Shown in pieces: positions 29,613 through 38,514 of a stretch of 64,000 nucleotides of DNA (position 1 is its first letter; every line of letters starts with the position of its first letter). The stretch is taken from positions 1 to 64,000 of the forward strand of contig CAVTJX010000008.1 of assembly GCA_963735175.1 (NCBI GenBank), given 5' to 3'. Source of the DNA: CAVTJX01 sp963735175 (GTDB taxonomy: Bacteria; Electryoneota; RPQS01). The notes below the pieces were generated by a model. It was given only the letters and a program-made list of their open reading frames with translations. It did no database searches and was not told the DNA's origin. Both the position numbers and the translations under genes were made by a program.

Positions 29613-29701
29613 CTACTAGCCAATCCGCTCCTGCGGATTGGATTCGCCTACGGTTGGCAATTCCACCGCAAATCCGGCACGCGGGAGCGTGCCGGCTAGT
29701 A
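29613..29701 (+). repeat. Double-hairpin repeat with CTACTAGCC ends, copy 1
   Basis: Starts CTACTAGCC and ends GGCTAGTA. Hairpin 1 is CAATCCGC-TCCT-GCGGATTG and hairpin 2 CCGGCACGC-GGGA-GCGTGCCGG. Copy 2 at 49570-49660 changes both stems in a compensatory way. The spacer 29425-29721 otherwise holds a GCCCTC/GGAGGGC terminator-like hairpin (about 29450-29470) and no gene. Confidence 0.8.
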
Positions 29702-29721
29702 TTTCATGTGGCACACGCTGC

Positions 29722-30414
29722 CTACGCCGGTTGCGGCGATATCTGGCGGGATTTGTGGCCGCTTTTGCTCGTCAGGGCGTAGGAGAGGGCCTCGATTTCG
29801 ATCACCATGTTTTCGTTGCGTACGAAGACGCCATTGGGGACGAGGATCGTCACCGGGGCGAAGTTCAGAATCGCACGCACGCCGGCCTGCACGAGGCGGT
29901 CGACGACGCGCTGCGCGCCCGCGCCGGGCACGGCCACGACGGCGATCTTGATCTTCTCGCGGCGCACCGCTTCCTCGCAGGTCTCGAAATCCTGGATTTC
30001 GAGGTCGGCGATTTTCGTGCCAAACTTGGAGGGGTCGGCATCGAGGATCAGTTTGAAGATGAAGCCCTGGTCCTGAAACTGGCGGAAGTGGATGAGGGCC
30101 GTGCCGATGTTACCCGCGCCCACGAGGCAGACGTTCCACGTGCGGTGGAGGCCGAGGATCTGGCTGATGTTGCGGTGCAGGTCGACCACGTTGTAGCCGA
30201 GGCCGCGGCGGCCAAAGGCGCCGAAGAACGACAGATCCTTGCGCACCTGCGCGGCGGTGAGGCCGTTGAGGCGGGCGATTTCCTCACTCGAGATCGTGGT
30301 CTTGTCTGCGCTGATCGCGGTTTGCAGCGTGCGGTAGTACTTCGAGAGCCGCTTGACGGTGGCGTCGGAAATTTTCGGTCCCTCGATTGGGGGGAGCGTC
30401 ATATGACGAGACAT
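29722..30414 (-). CDS. rex: Redox-sensing transcriptional repressor Rex
   Basis: 230 residues. The N-terminal winged helix is complete (ISDATVKRLSKYYRTLQ, SSEEIARLNGLTAAQVRKDL, SFFGAFGRRGLGYNV). The C-terminal Rossmann domain has VCLVGAGNIGTALI for NADH/NAD+ binding, DADPSKFGTKIADLEIQDFE and a late NFAPVTILVP. Rex represses fermentation and respiration genes and is released by a high NADH/NAD+ ratio. A Rex-type operator (TTGTGAA-n4-TTCACAA) was not found nearby. The start could be 30414 or the second methionine 12 bases in. It lies 53 bases downstream of the sugar transferase gene on the same strand. Confidence 0.95.
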   Translation of the reverse strand: MSRHMTLPPIEGPKISDATVKRLSKYYRTLQTAISADKTTISSEEIARLNGLTAAQVRKDLSFFGAFGRRGLGYNVVDLHRNISQILGLHRTWNVCLVGAGNIGTALIHFRQFQDQGFIFKLILDADPSKFGTKIADLEIQDFETCEEAVRREKIKIAVVAVPGAGAQRVVDRLVQAGVRAILNFAPVTILVPNGVFVRNENMVIEIEALSYALTSKSGHKSRQISPQPA

Positions 30415-30467
30415 GCGGGCCGTCTCCTGTCTATTACCGTTTTTGTGGGCGGAACGGGGCGAGGCGC

Positions 30468-31922
30468 TTACATCGCGCCGCGGCCGCGGATCACTTCAAT
30501 CACCGTGCGCAGCAGGATGCGCACGTCAAACCAGAGGCTCCAGTTCTCGACGTAGTACAAATCGTATTCGGTGCGTTCCTCGATGGTGCTGTCGCTGCCG
30601 CGCAAGCCGCAGACCTGCGCCCAGCCGGTAAGCCCGGACTTGACGCGGTGGCGGTCGAGATACTGCGGAATGTGGCGCGAGAATTCCTCGACGAAGTAGG
30701 GCCGTTCCGGGCGCGGGCCCACCAGCGACATGTCGCCATGAAATACGCTCCAGAACTGCGGCAACTCGTCCAGCGACCAGCGGCGCAGAAAGCGGCCGAC
30801 GCGCGTCACGCGCGGGTCGCCGCGCTTGGCCCACACCGGGCCGGACTTCGTTTCGGAGTCGGTGCGCATCGTGCGGAATTTGATGAGGTCGAACTCGCGG
30901 CCGTCCATCCCCACGCGCGACTGCTTGTAGAAAATCGGCTTGCCGCTGTCGAGGTAAACCAGCGCGGCCAGCAGTCCGTAGAGCCAGGAAAAGCAGAGCA
31001 GAAAGAGACCTGAGAAGCCGAAGTCCATGATCCGCTTGACGACGTAACGCCAGCCGGCCATCGGCAGCGTTTTGACCCGCAGAATCGGCCGCCCGCCGAC
31101 CTCGGTGACGCGCACGCGCGAACGCGTGATTTCGATCCCCGCCGGGCAATAGAGCAGCTCCACGGTGAGGCCCTCGGCGGCTTTCATGACCTCGGTCATG
31201 CGGTCCTCCTCATCGGGCGGCGGAGCCATGACAATGAGGTCGAGGTCATGTTCGAAGACGATGCTTTTCAGGGCTTCGACTGCTCCCAGCGAAAGTTTGC
31301 CTTCGACCGGCGGTTTGCCCAGCGCGCCGATCAGTTTGAAGCCTTGGCTGCGGCCGCGTTCAAAATCAAACCAGAGCTTGGCGGCGATCTCGCCCGCGCC
31401 CCACATCGCCACACGCTGCACGCCGATGCCGCGCTTGAAGAGCGCGATCTGCACGCGCTGGAAGATCGTGCGGGCCACGATCAGGGCGGGGATCATCGTC
31501 ATCAGCGTCAGCAGAAACACCAGCCGCGAATAGGTGAATTCGCGGTAGAAGAAGATCAGCGCGAGGATCACGCCCATCGCCAGCAGCGAACCGCGCAGGA
31601 TGCGGCCCACTTCCTGTTCCAGCGGCGCGCGCAACCGTGTGGCGTAACTGCGGTAGGACCAGGAGACGATGACGTAGATGATTCCGAGCACGATGCCGAA
31701 CGCGAGGTAACTGGCGATGTTGGGCCGCCAGTGGTAGGGCACGAGATCGGGCAGCGGCCAGTAGAAACGGGCGTAGAAGGCCAGCAGCGCGGCGGCGGTG
31801 ACGGCGGCGGTCTCGATCACGGCGGCCGTCATCGGCAGCCAGAACGACACGGCCAGACTGCGCTCGCTCGAGCGGTGCTCGCGGGGTTTCTGTTTTTTTG
31901 TGTTCAAGATGACTTCGGTCAC
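30468..31922 (-). CDS. Polyprenyl-phosphate sugar-1-phosphate transferase (WbaP/WcaJ type)
   Basis: 484 residues. Four to five N-terminal membrane helices (AAVIETAAVTAAALLAFYA, LAFGIVLGIIYVIVSWSY and others), a soluble nucleotide-binding-like domain (VQRVAMWGAGEIAAKLWF, ~170-290), a further membrane-anchored helix and the C-terminal catalytic domain with KRIMDFGFSG, FDLIKFRTMRTDSE, RRWSLDELPQFWSV, DMSLVGPRPERPYF and KSGLTGWAQV. These enzymes start exopolysaccharide or O-antigen synthesis by moving a sugar phosphate from a UDP-sugar to undecaprenyl phosphate at the inner membrane. No other polysaccharide genes are adjacent. The sugar cannot be predicted. Confidence 0.94.
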   Translation of the reverse strand: MTEVILNTKKQKPREHRSSERSLAVSFWLPMTAAVIETAAVTAAALLAFYARFYWPLPDLVPYHWRPNIASYLAFGIVLGIIYVIVSWSYRSYATRLRAPLEQEVGRILRGSLLAMGVILALIFFYREFTYSRLVFLLTLMTMIPALIVARTIFQRVQIALFKRGIGVQRVAMWGAGEIAAKLWFDFERGRSQGFKLIGALGKPPVEGKLSLGAVEALKSIVFEHDLDLIVMAPPPDEEDRMTEVMKAAEGLTVELLYCPAGIEITRSRVRVTEVGGRPILRVKTLPMAGWRYVVKRIMDFGFSGLFLLCFSWLYGLLAALVYLDSGKPIFYKQSRVGMDGREFDLIKFRTMRTDSETKSGPVWAKRGDPRVTRVGRFLRRWSLDELPQFWSVFHGDMSLVGPRPERPYFVEEFSRHIPQYLDRHRVKSGLTGWAQVCGLRGSDSTIEERTEYDLYYVENWSLWFDVRILLRTVIEVIRGRGAM

Positions 31923-31952
31923 AGGCGGCGGATCACGGAAAATAAAACACGG

Positions 31953-32087
31953 TTAGAGGCGGTCGATGTAACGGCGGCGATACCAGCGCGCAACGAATAA
32001 GGATACGATCCAGACAATTGCCGCCAGGCCCAGAAACATCAGCCACTGGGCGGGAGACCAGGTGGTGGGTAAAAACAGGGAGGTCAT
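31953..32087 (-). CDS. 44-aa single-span membrane protein
   Basis: A short frame from ATG 32085-32087 to TAA at 31953-31955. The middle is one hydrophobic helix (WLMFLGLAAIVWIVSLFVA) and the end is basic (RWYRRRYIDRL), giving a positive-inside single-span topology. It sits between gyrA and the sugar transferase on the same strand, 30 bases before the latter. No clear ribosome-binding site is seen. It is too short for most gene finders and unrelated to anything I recognise. Confidence 0.5.
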   Translation of the reverse strand: MTSLFLPTTWSPAQWLMFLGLAAIVWIVSLFVARWYRRRYIDRL

Positions 32088-32175
32088 GCTAAACAGCCGG
32101 CGGTTTCAAGCGGCGGGCAAGGAAAGGATAAAAACGTATTTTCATCGTTCATCCTTCCGCCTTCATCCTTACCGC

Positions 32176-34730
32176 TTACTGTCCCGCTTCCACAGTTCCG
32201 GCGTCTTCTCCGGCGATCAGCTCGGCTTCTTCGTCCTCATTGACGATCTTGGCCACGTCGCTGACGCGGTCACCGCCGTCGAGCTTGATCAGGCGCACGC
32301 CCTGCGTGACGCGGCCCATTTCGCGGATCTTTTCAACGCTTTGACGGATCACCACGCCGGCGTTTGTGACGATGATCAAATCGTCCTGATCGGCAATCTC
32401 CTTTACCGCCACGAGGGGACCGGTCTTGGGCGTGGTCTTGAGCGCCAGCACGCCGCTGGTGCCGCGCTTGGTGCGGCGGAAGTCGCCGATTGAGCTGCGC
32501 TTGCCGTAGCCGAGTTCAGTCACCGTTAGGATCGACGCGTCTTTGTGGACGACGATCATGCCGACGGCCTTCTGCTCGGCCTTGAGCATGACGCCGCGCA
32601 CGCCGGTGGCGGCCCGGCCCATCGAGCCGCACGTCGCACTCTTCGAAGCGCACCGCCTTGCCTTCGCTGGTGGCAATGAGAATCTCGTTCGTGCCGTCGG
32701 TGAGCGCCGCCGCGAGCAGTTCGTCGCCCTCTTCGATATTGAGGGCAATGATGCCCGAGGAGCGCGGGTTGGAATATTCCGAAAGCGCGGTCTTCTTCAC
32801 CGTGCCATTCTTCGTGGCGAGGAACACATAACGGTTGTCTGAGAATTCGCGCACGGTGAGGAAGGCGCGCACCTTCTCCTCGGCGGAGCGTTCGATAAGG
32901 TTGACCAGCGCCTTGCCGCGCGTGCCGCGTCCGAGCTGCGGGATTTGGTAGACCTTCAGCCAGTAGCAGCGGCCTTTGTCGGTGAAGAACAGAATGTAAT
33001 CGTGGGTGGAGGCCACAAAGAGGGTTTCGATCCAGTCCTCTTCGCGCGTACTGGCTCCCTGGCTGCCGCGTCCGCCGCGGCCCTGCTTGCGGAAACCCGA
33101 CACGGGGAAGCGCTTGATGTAGCCGCCGTGGCTGATCGTCACCACCATGTCTTCCTGCGCGATCAGGTCTTCGATGGCCACTTCGCCGGTGTCGTCCACG
33201 ACCAGCGTGCGGCGGTCATCGCCGTACTTGTCACGGACGGCGCACAGCTCCTTCTTGACCAGCAGCATCCGCTTTTCGCGCGATTCCACCAGCTCCAGCA
33301 ATTCGCCGATGCGCTTCTTGAGTTCGCGGATCTCGTCGATCAGCTTCTGCCGTTCGAGGCCCGTCAGGCGCGAGAGGCGCATTTCGAGAATCGCCTTGGC
33401 CTGAATTTCGCTGAGGTTAAAGGCCGCGCGCAATTCGGCGTTGGCGACCTCCACCGAGCTGGCATTACGGATGATCTCGATCACTTCGTCGATGTTGTCG
33501 ACGGCGATCTGCAAACCTTCCAGGATGTGCATCCGGTCCTGCGCCTGCTTCAGCTCGAACTGGCTGCGGCGGTAGACCACGGTGTGACGGTGCTCGATGT
33601 AGTATTCGAGCATCTGCTTGAGGTCGAGAATCCGCGGCTGGCCGTTGACGAGGGCGAGCATGATGATGCCGAAGGTTTCCTGCATCGGCGTGTGCTTGAA
33701 GAGCTGCGACAGCACCACGTCGGGCACCGCGTCCTTCTTCAGCTCCAGCACCAGCCGCATGCCGTCGCGGTCGGACTCGTCGCGAATGTCGGCGATGCCC
33801 TCGATCTTCTTGTCGTTGACCTGCGATGACGATGGATTCGATCAGGCGCGTCTTGTTGACCTGATAGGGAATCTCGCTGACCACGATCCGCATCCGCCCG
33901 CCGGCCTTCGGCGGCTCTTCGACGTTGGCCTTGGCGCGCACCGTCAGCCGGCCGCGGCCCGTGACGTAGGCGTCGCGGATGCCCTGCCGGCCGTAGATGA
34001 TGCCGCCGGTGGGAAAGTCGGGCGCGGTGATGTGTTGCATGAGCTGCGGCACGCGCGATGTCGGAATTGTCGATGACGGCGATGCAGGCGTTGATCACCT
34101 CGCGCAGATTGTGCGGCGGGATGCGCGTGGCCATGCCGACGGCGATGCCGTCGGAGCCGTTGACGAGCAGATTGGGGAATCGCCGACGGCAGCACGTTGG
34201 GGATCGTCAGCGTCTCGTCGTAGTTGGGCGCGAAATCGACGGTGTCCTTGTCGATGTCGCGCCAGCATTTCCTCGGCGAGGCGGCTCATGCGCGCCTCGG
34301 TGTAACGCATCGCGGCGGCGCCGTCGCCGTCCACGCTGCCGAAGTTGCCCTGGCCGTCCACCAGCGGGTAGCGCAGGCTGAAGTCCTGCTCCATGCGCAC
34401 CATCGTGTCGTAGATCGCGGCGTCGCCGTGGGGGTGATACTTGCCCATGACGTCGCCGACGATGCGCGCGCACTTCTTGAAGGGCCGCCCGGCGCCGAGG
34501 CCGAGTTCCATCATGCCGTAAAGAATGCGGCGATGGACGGGTTTCAGGCCGTCGCGCACGTCGGGCAGAGCGCGGGAGACGATCACCGACATCGAGTAGT
34601 TGATGTACGACGTCTTCATCTCGTCTTCCACGTTCACCAGCAGGACCCGCTCCTTGCCGTTGCCGTTGGAACCGAGCGGCAAATTCAGCGATTCATCAGT
34701 CTTCTTGGACATATCGTCAGCGTCTTCCAT
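32176..34730 (-). CDS. gyrA: DNA gyrase subunit A, about five frameshifts
   Basis: The reconstructed protein of about 850 residues has all GyrA parts. N-terminus: MKTSYINYSMSVIVSRALPD, RILYGMMELGLGAGRPFKKC, GDVMGKYHPHGDAAIYDTMV and the catalytic tyrosine in AAMRYTEARMS. Then MATRIPPHNLREVINACIA, IIYGRQGIRDAYVTGRG and EIPYQVNKTRLIESIV. The C-terminal beta-pinwheel has GGYIKRFPVSGFRKQGRGGR and GVRLIKLDGGDRV. Frame breaks lie near 34261, 34178, 34052, 33830 and 32632, each repaired by one base. As gyrA is essential, these must be sequence errors. The acidic C-terminal tail (VNEDEEAELIAGEDAG) is normal. GyrA cuts and religates DNA in the gyrase complex with GyrB (55461). Confidence 0.95.
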
Positions 34731-34868
34731 GAAAGTTTATGGTCAGGGAGCCGGACAATTCCGTGCTCCGAAATGCTGTGCTCAATCCAGCCGGGTCCGT
34801 GCCGCTTCGGCACGAGACCGCGTTTATCGTCCGCCATGCCCATGACTCTTTCCGGCGAGGCTCGGGCA

Positions 34869-35222
34869 TTACCTCTCGGTGCCACCTTCATCGGGCGGAA
34901 TCAATGGCTCAAGCCGCCGGATGAGGTTTGGGACGAGTTCCGTGGCGATTTCCCAGACTTTGTCCCAATCAACGGCTTCATAACCATGAAACACCCGATG
35001 CCGCATATTGATAATCTGTATCCACGGAATCGCGGCGTGGCGTTGACGAAACTCGTGGCTGATATGACTCGCGGCCTCGCCAATATTTCCGATCTGTAGA
35101 ACGACAGAGTCCTTCTTTTCATCGTTGGCGTCAAATTCCGCGCGCGTTATATCGGAAACGGAGCGGATCACACGCCGTGCAGCCATGAGCATGTATAGCA
35201 GGTAACCGTGGTCACGGTGCAT
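34869..35222 (-). CDS. hepT: HepT-like HEPN toxin
   Basis: 117 residues, all-helical HEPN/DUF86 protein. RHRVFHGY near residue 83 is the Rx4HxY motif: Arg and His form the RNase active site, and the tyrosine is the residue that MntA-type partners AMPylate. It overlaps the end of the nucleotidyltransferase gene by 11 bases, the usual two-gene toxin-antitoxin layout. HepT cleaves RNA in known systems; the modification by MntA neutralises it. The C-terminus (RLEPLIPPDEGGTER) is typical. The gene is intact. Confidence 0.88.
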   Translation of the reverse strand: MHRDHGYLLYMLMAARRVIRSVSDITRAEFDANDEKKDSVVLQIGNIGEAASHISHEFRQRHAAIPWIQIINMRHRVFHGYEAVDWDKVWEIATELVPNLIRRLEPLIPPDEGGTER

Positions 35223-35523
35223 AAAATACCCTCGATGACCGCAAGATGCTTTTGCGCACGATGTAATTTTCGTTGGCCTCGACCAACCGGCGCTCTACCA
35301 GATCCACATCGCGCTGGAAGATGGCCTTCAGCTCATCTTCCATTTCCAGCCATGGACCAAGACGCCACGACACTCCGGATGCAAAAGTCACCATCACGTC
35401 CACGTCGCTGTCGGGGCGGAAGTCGTCGGTCAGCACCGAGCCGAAGAGCGCGAACTCGACGATCTTCCACTTTTCGCAAAAGATCTTGATTTTGTCGGGA
35501 TCAATGGGGATGCGGGGTTCCAT
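35212..35523 (-). CDS. mntA: MntA-like minimal nucleotidyltransferase antitoxin
   Basis: 103 residues. GSVLTDDFRPDSDVDVMV carries the GSx10DxD signature of minimal nucleotidyltransferases. In known pairs MntA transfers AMP groups to the HepT tyrosine. The start at 35523 has TAAGG six bases upstream. The frame runs on upstream into the DinB gene, which would suggest a fusion; however, the DinB gene has a one-base insertion and its true stop (TAA at 35532-35534) lies just before this start. The pair is therefore independent and probably a real toxin-antitoxin module. Confidence 0.88.
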   Translation of the reverse strand: MEPRIPIDPDKIKIFCEKWKIVEFALFGSVLTDDFRPDSDVDVMVTFASGVSWRLGPWLEMEDELKAIFQRDVDLVERRLVEANENYIVRKSILRSSRVFYAP

Positions 35524-35531
35524 GCGGAGCC

Positions 35532-36042
35532 TTACTTGGATTCGAGCGGGAGCTTTGTCTGCCCCACCCAGTGTGTGGCTGAATCCGTTTGCTGGCGCAA
35601 GAGCAGATTCGAGTTGCGCGGCGTGATGCTGCACGTGGCGCAGGCCGTAGAGCAGCAATTCAAATTCGCTGAGGTCACGCGTTTGGGCTTGGCGGTGGAA
35701 CTGCTCCGCCGTCAGCGCGGCGAGTTTTGCGTGGCAACGCTCGCGGCCGTATTCCAGATACGTCAGCAACTCGGCCTTTGTATACACGCGCGGCGGCAGC
35801 ACACCGGCAGGGTCTAATTCTTCGAGGCCGAAGGGCGCGGGTGGCGCAAAATTCTCCGGCGCATCGGTAACGTAGTAATCCAGCCAGAATAGCGTGTGCG
35901 AGGCCAGATACCAGAACTCGTGCCAGTCCACGCGTTCGCCCCAGACAGAAGCGGGGCAGGCGGTGATGGCGTTTTCCAGCATCTCGATGGCCGCGCCGAA
36001 CTGCCGCCAGAGCGCGTCTTTGAGTTCGGGTTCAACAGCCAT
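35532..36042 (-). CDS. DinB-like protein, one frameshift near the C-terminus
   Basis: About 169 residues after correction. The four-helix DinB-type pattern is visible: KDALWRQFGAAIEMLENAI, DWHEFWYLASHTLFWLDYYV with a potential metal histidine, and LLLYGLRHVQHHAAQL with two more. One extra base near 35615 moves the frame into the next gene; in the corrected frame it ends NLLLRQQTDSATHWVGQTKL and PLESK, then TAA. DinB-fold proteins are metal-binding and include thiol transferases, but a specific reaction cannot be assigned. It overlaps no neighbour: the next DinB gene stops 3 bases before its start. Confidence 0.8.
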
Positions 36043-36045
36043 GTG

Positions 36046-36532
36046 TCACTCCGCAATCGTCACGCGGCCAGTCTTCAGGCAGAAGCGGATGTAGTCCACG
36101 TTGGGCGGCTCGAGCCCGGCTTCGCGCATCAGCGCCAGAATCTGCGCGCGGTGATGCGCACCGTGGGTGTGGATCTGCGTCAGCACGTCGGTGATCAGAA
36201 ACGTGTAATTCTTCTTGCCGTCGAGGCCGCGATAGGTCACGCGCTGTTCGGCGAACGGCTCGGCTACGGCGGCGATGTAGCGCGGCCAGCGGGCGGCGAA
36301 CTCGTCGTTCTTGCGCCGCGCACTCGGCCAGCGACAGCGCCGGCCAGAAATCGTAGCGCGGCGAGGGATTCGGCCGACCAAGCCGAATTTCCCAGAAGCG
36401 GTGCGTGGCCATGAGGTGCGCGCACAGCGCCAGCGCACGCGGCGGCACGGCGGGCGCCGCCTGCAAAGCCGTCAACAGTTCGTCATTGGCCCAGTGGTCG
36501 TGGGCAAACAAGAGGCGGAAATAGTCGCGCAT
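36046..36532 (-). CDS. DinB family protein, one frameshift
   Basis: About 161 residues. FRLLFAHDHWANDELLTAL at the start and LALCAHLMATHRFWEIRLG give the first helices; the histidines fit the first metal ligand. A frame break near 36325 is repaired by one base and leads to RKNDEFAARWPRYIAAV and LTQIHTHGAHHRAQILALM, where the HxxxH pair supplies the other ligands. The most similar characterised members are YfiT/BstA-like and DinB proteins. It is the second of two adjacent DinB genes with a spacing of 3 bases. Confidence 0.85.
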
Positions 36533-36550
36533 GAATGAACAGTCCTCTTT

Positions 36551-36898
36551 TCACACGGCCAGCGGTTTGCGCTTGGGCCGCTCGGGATAGTCGCGGTAGA
36601 GCGCGGTGGTGAGGCTGCGGATGGCCGCGACCAGACGCCGGTGGCTTTCCGCCGCGTCATCCTCCGCGCTTTCGATGTACGCAAAGGCCTGCTGCATCTG
36701 GGCGAGCGTGGTGAATTCGACGGTGATATGAAAGCGGCCCAGCTCGGGCGGGGCGATCACGAACTGCTTGCGCGCAATGTTGTAACCCTCGCACAGCTCG
36801 CGCGCGTGCAGTCCCGCCAGGAATTCTTGCGCGTCGGCCGCGAAGTCCCGGTCCTTCACCCCCGCCTGCAAATTGCACCAGATGTGGAAGTGATTCAT
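36551..36898 (-). CDS. Small ferredoxin-fold-like protein (DUF6614-like)
   Basis: 115 residues, intact. The pattern MNHFHIWCNLQAGVKDRDFA, then LCEGYNIARKQFVIAPPELG and RFHITVEFTTLAQMQQAF suggests a dimeric alpha/beta barrel and resembles DUF6614 as I remember it. The function of that family is unknown. It stands 18 bases before the DinB gene and is probably cotranscribed with it. Confidence 0.65.
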   Translation of the reverse strand: MNHFHIWCNLQAGVKDRDFAADAQEFLAGLHARELCEGYNIARKQFVIAPPELGRFHITVEFTTLAQMQQAFAYIESAEDDAAESHRRLVAAIRSLTTALYRDYPERPKRKPLAV

Positions 36899-37001
36899 GA
36901 AGAAAATTAGAAATCGGAAATTAGAAACGAAAAATGAAAGAAAAGACGCACGACTATGGTTCTGGCCTTTCTAATTTCTCATTTCTACTTTTTCATTTTT
37001 A

Positions 37002-37494
37002 TCAGAGCGCAGCAATGGTCACGATACCGTGGCCGGTGCCGAGGGCGTCTTGCGCACTGGACCAGGGATACGCATCGGCGACGTTCCACCAGTCCGGCGC
37101 GCACCGGTTCGCCGTGGAGGGCGTCGATTTCGGCCGCGGCGGCATCGATATCGGGCACGGCCACAGTGTCGCAGCGCAAGCGCCACAGCGTCAGCCCCGG
37201 ATATTCGGGCAGGCGCAGCTTGCGCGTGGTGAAGCGCTGGAAGCCCTGCGTCAGCTTGCGCACCAGCGGTCCCGAACCGTTCTGCCGCAGCAGCGCGCGG
37301 AAATAGTCGGGCATCAGCACGTAGCCGAGGCATTCGAGGTCGAGCTTGGCGCGATGGTATTCGAAGGATTCCAGCAGGAACCGGCATTCCGGTTCGTGGA
37401 CGAACCACGTGCCGCGCACGGCGGCCGTGAGGGTGATCGCGTGCAGATTGCTTGTCGCCGGTCGCAATTCATGGGAAGGGAGCATCGGGTCCAT
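37002..37494 (-). CDS. REP-associated transposase-like protein without HUH motif, one frameshift
   Basis: About 163 residues with the layout of Y1/RAYT transposases: a first strand (SNLHAITLTAAVRGTWF), ECRFLLESFEYHRAKLDLEC, then LGYVLMPDYFRALLR, where active enzymes have YVIMPNHVHLL. Here both HUH histidines are replaced (DYFRA), so nicking is not expected. LVRKLTQGFQRFTTRKLRL is also typical. One base near 37070 restores a family-typical end (GEPVRAGLVER, ADAYPWSSAQDA). It is a relic or a domesticated copy; the active-looking homologue is at 46061. Confidence 0.7.
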
Positions 37495-37502
37495 TTCGGG
37501 GG

Positions 37503-37922
37503 TTATTTCCGGCCCTGTTGCTCAGCTTTGCGGGCGAGCTTTTCCGCTTTTTTCGCGTTCTTCAGGGCCGCGCGTTCCGCCTTCATGGCCTTGACCCGCT
37601 GCTGCTGCGCCTTCTGTTCGATCTGCAGTTGCTTCAGGTCTTTCTCGTTCTGCTTCAGCCCGGCGCGCAGCTCTTTGGCTTGCTTTTGCAGGTCACTCTG
37701 CCGTTTTTCGAGGGTCTTGCCCTCGTCCTGCAGATCGCTCTCGCGCTTGTCCAGATTCGCTTCGCGTTCCTGCAGCGCATCAGCCGCGCTTTGGCTCTGC
37801 GGCGGCATCACTTTCTCCTGCGCATAGGCCGCGCCGTTCAGATGAACGACGGCGTTTTCAAACCGTGGATTGGCCGCCCCCGCGAGCAGGACCAGCAGGG
37901 ATAAGAGTAAGAATCGGTTCAT
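37503..37922 (-). CDS. Secreted coiled-coil protein
   Basis: 139 residues. The N-terminus is a signal peptide (RFLLLSLLVLLAGAANP); a second AYAQ-like site near residue 35 is possible. From ~45 to the end it is one heptad-rich, highly charged coiled coil (LQEREANLDKRESDLQDE, LEKRQSDLQKQAKELRAG, MKAERAALKNAKKAEKLA). Such proteins are often periplasmic and of unknown role. It ends 8 bases before the transposase-like gene. Confidence 0.8.
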   Translation of the reverse strand: MNRFLLLSLLVLLAGAANPRFENAVVHLNGAAYAQEKVMPPQSQSAADALQEREANLDKRESDLQDEGKTLEKRQSDLQKQAKELRAGLKQNEKDLKQLQIEQKAQQQRVKAMKAERAALKNAKKAEKLARKAEQQGRK

Positions 37923-37971
37923 GATTGGACCCTTGGATAAGAGAGTGACTATCTTCGGTCAAGCGTCAGGC

Positions 37972-38514
37972 TTACCACCCTCTGCGTTCCCGTAGCCGCG
38001 TGATGTGCGTGACGTGGTGCGGGCCGTGCCAGGCGTAGAGGTGCAGCAGCCAGTCGAGGGTGCGCGGGCCGTTGTGCTGCGGGTGGCGAAAGGTGCGCTG
38101 GAAATCCGCCGGTTTGAGTTCGTGCAGCAGGAACACCCACCGCGCGTGGATCGCGTCGAGCAGCGCCAGCGACGGCTCCGGCGGCGCGGTGCGCGCGTCG
38201 GAAAGCTCGGCCCAGGCGGCCTCGTCATAGGTCTTCACCAGCGGCGCGTCCTCGGTCAGCGCCAGGCGGAAGCGCACATAGGCATTCAAGTGGCTGTCGG
38301 GCACGTGATGCACCACCTGCCGCACGGTCCAGCCGCCCTCGCGGTAGGGCGTGTCGAGCTGCACATCGGTCAGCTTCGCCACGGCCTGCCGCAGCCGCGC
38401 GGGGGTTTCGGCAATGATCGCGATGTCCTGCCGCCGCTGCTCAGCGGTCAGCGCGCCGTCCCATTGAAACTTGCCGAGGGGAAAGCGCAATGCATCCACG
38501 CCGGGCTCACTCAT
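37972..38514 (-). CDS. YfiT/BstA-type DinB metalloprotein
   Basis: 180 residues, the family length. N-terminal RFPLGKFQWDGALTAEQRRQ and ARLRQAVAKLTDVQLDTPYR, then the ligand region GGWTVRQVVHHVPDSHLNAY, and DWLLHLYAWHGPHHVTHITR at the C-terminus, where the histidines complete the zinc/nickel site. This exact pattern belongs to YfiT, known in Bacillus as a bacillithiol S-transferase or putative metal hydrolase. Use of bacillithiol in this organism is inferred only. Its start overlaps the YdeI-like gene upstream by four bases. Confidence 0.9.
   Translation of the reverse strand: MSEPGVDALRFPLGKFQWDGALTAEQRRQDIAIIAETPARLRQAVAKLTDVQLDTPYREGGWTVRQVVHHVPDSHLNAYVRFRLALTEDAPLVKTYDEAAWAELSDARTAPPEPSLALLDAIHARWVFLLHELKPADFQRTFRHPQHNGPRTLDWLLHLYAWHGPHHVTHITRLRERRGW

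Noticed and set aside
35212..36042. A DinB-nucleotidyltransferase fusion protein
   Set aside because: A one-base insertion near 35615 explains the fusion; the corrected frame has a natural stop before an independent ribosome-binding site and start.
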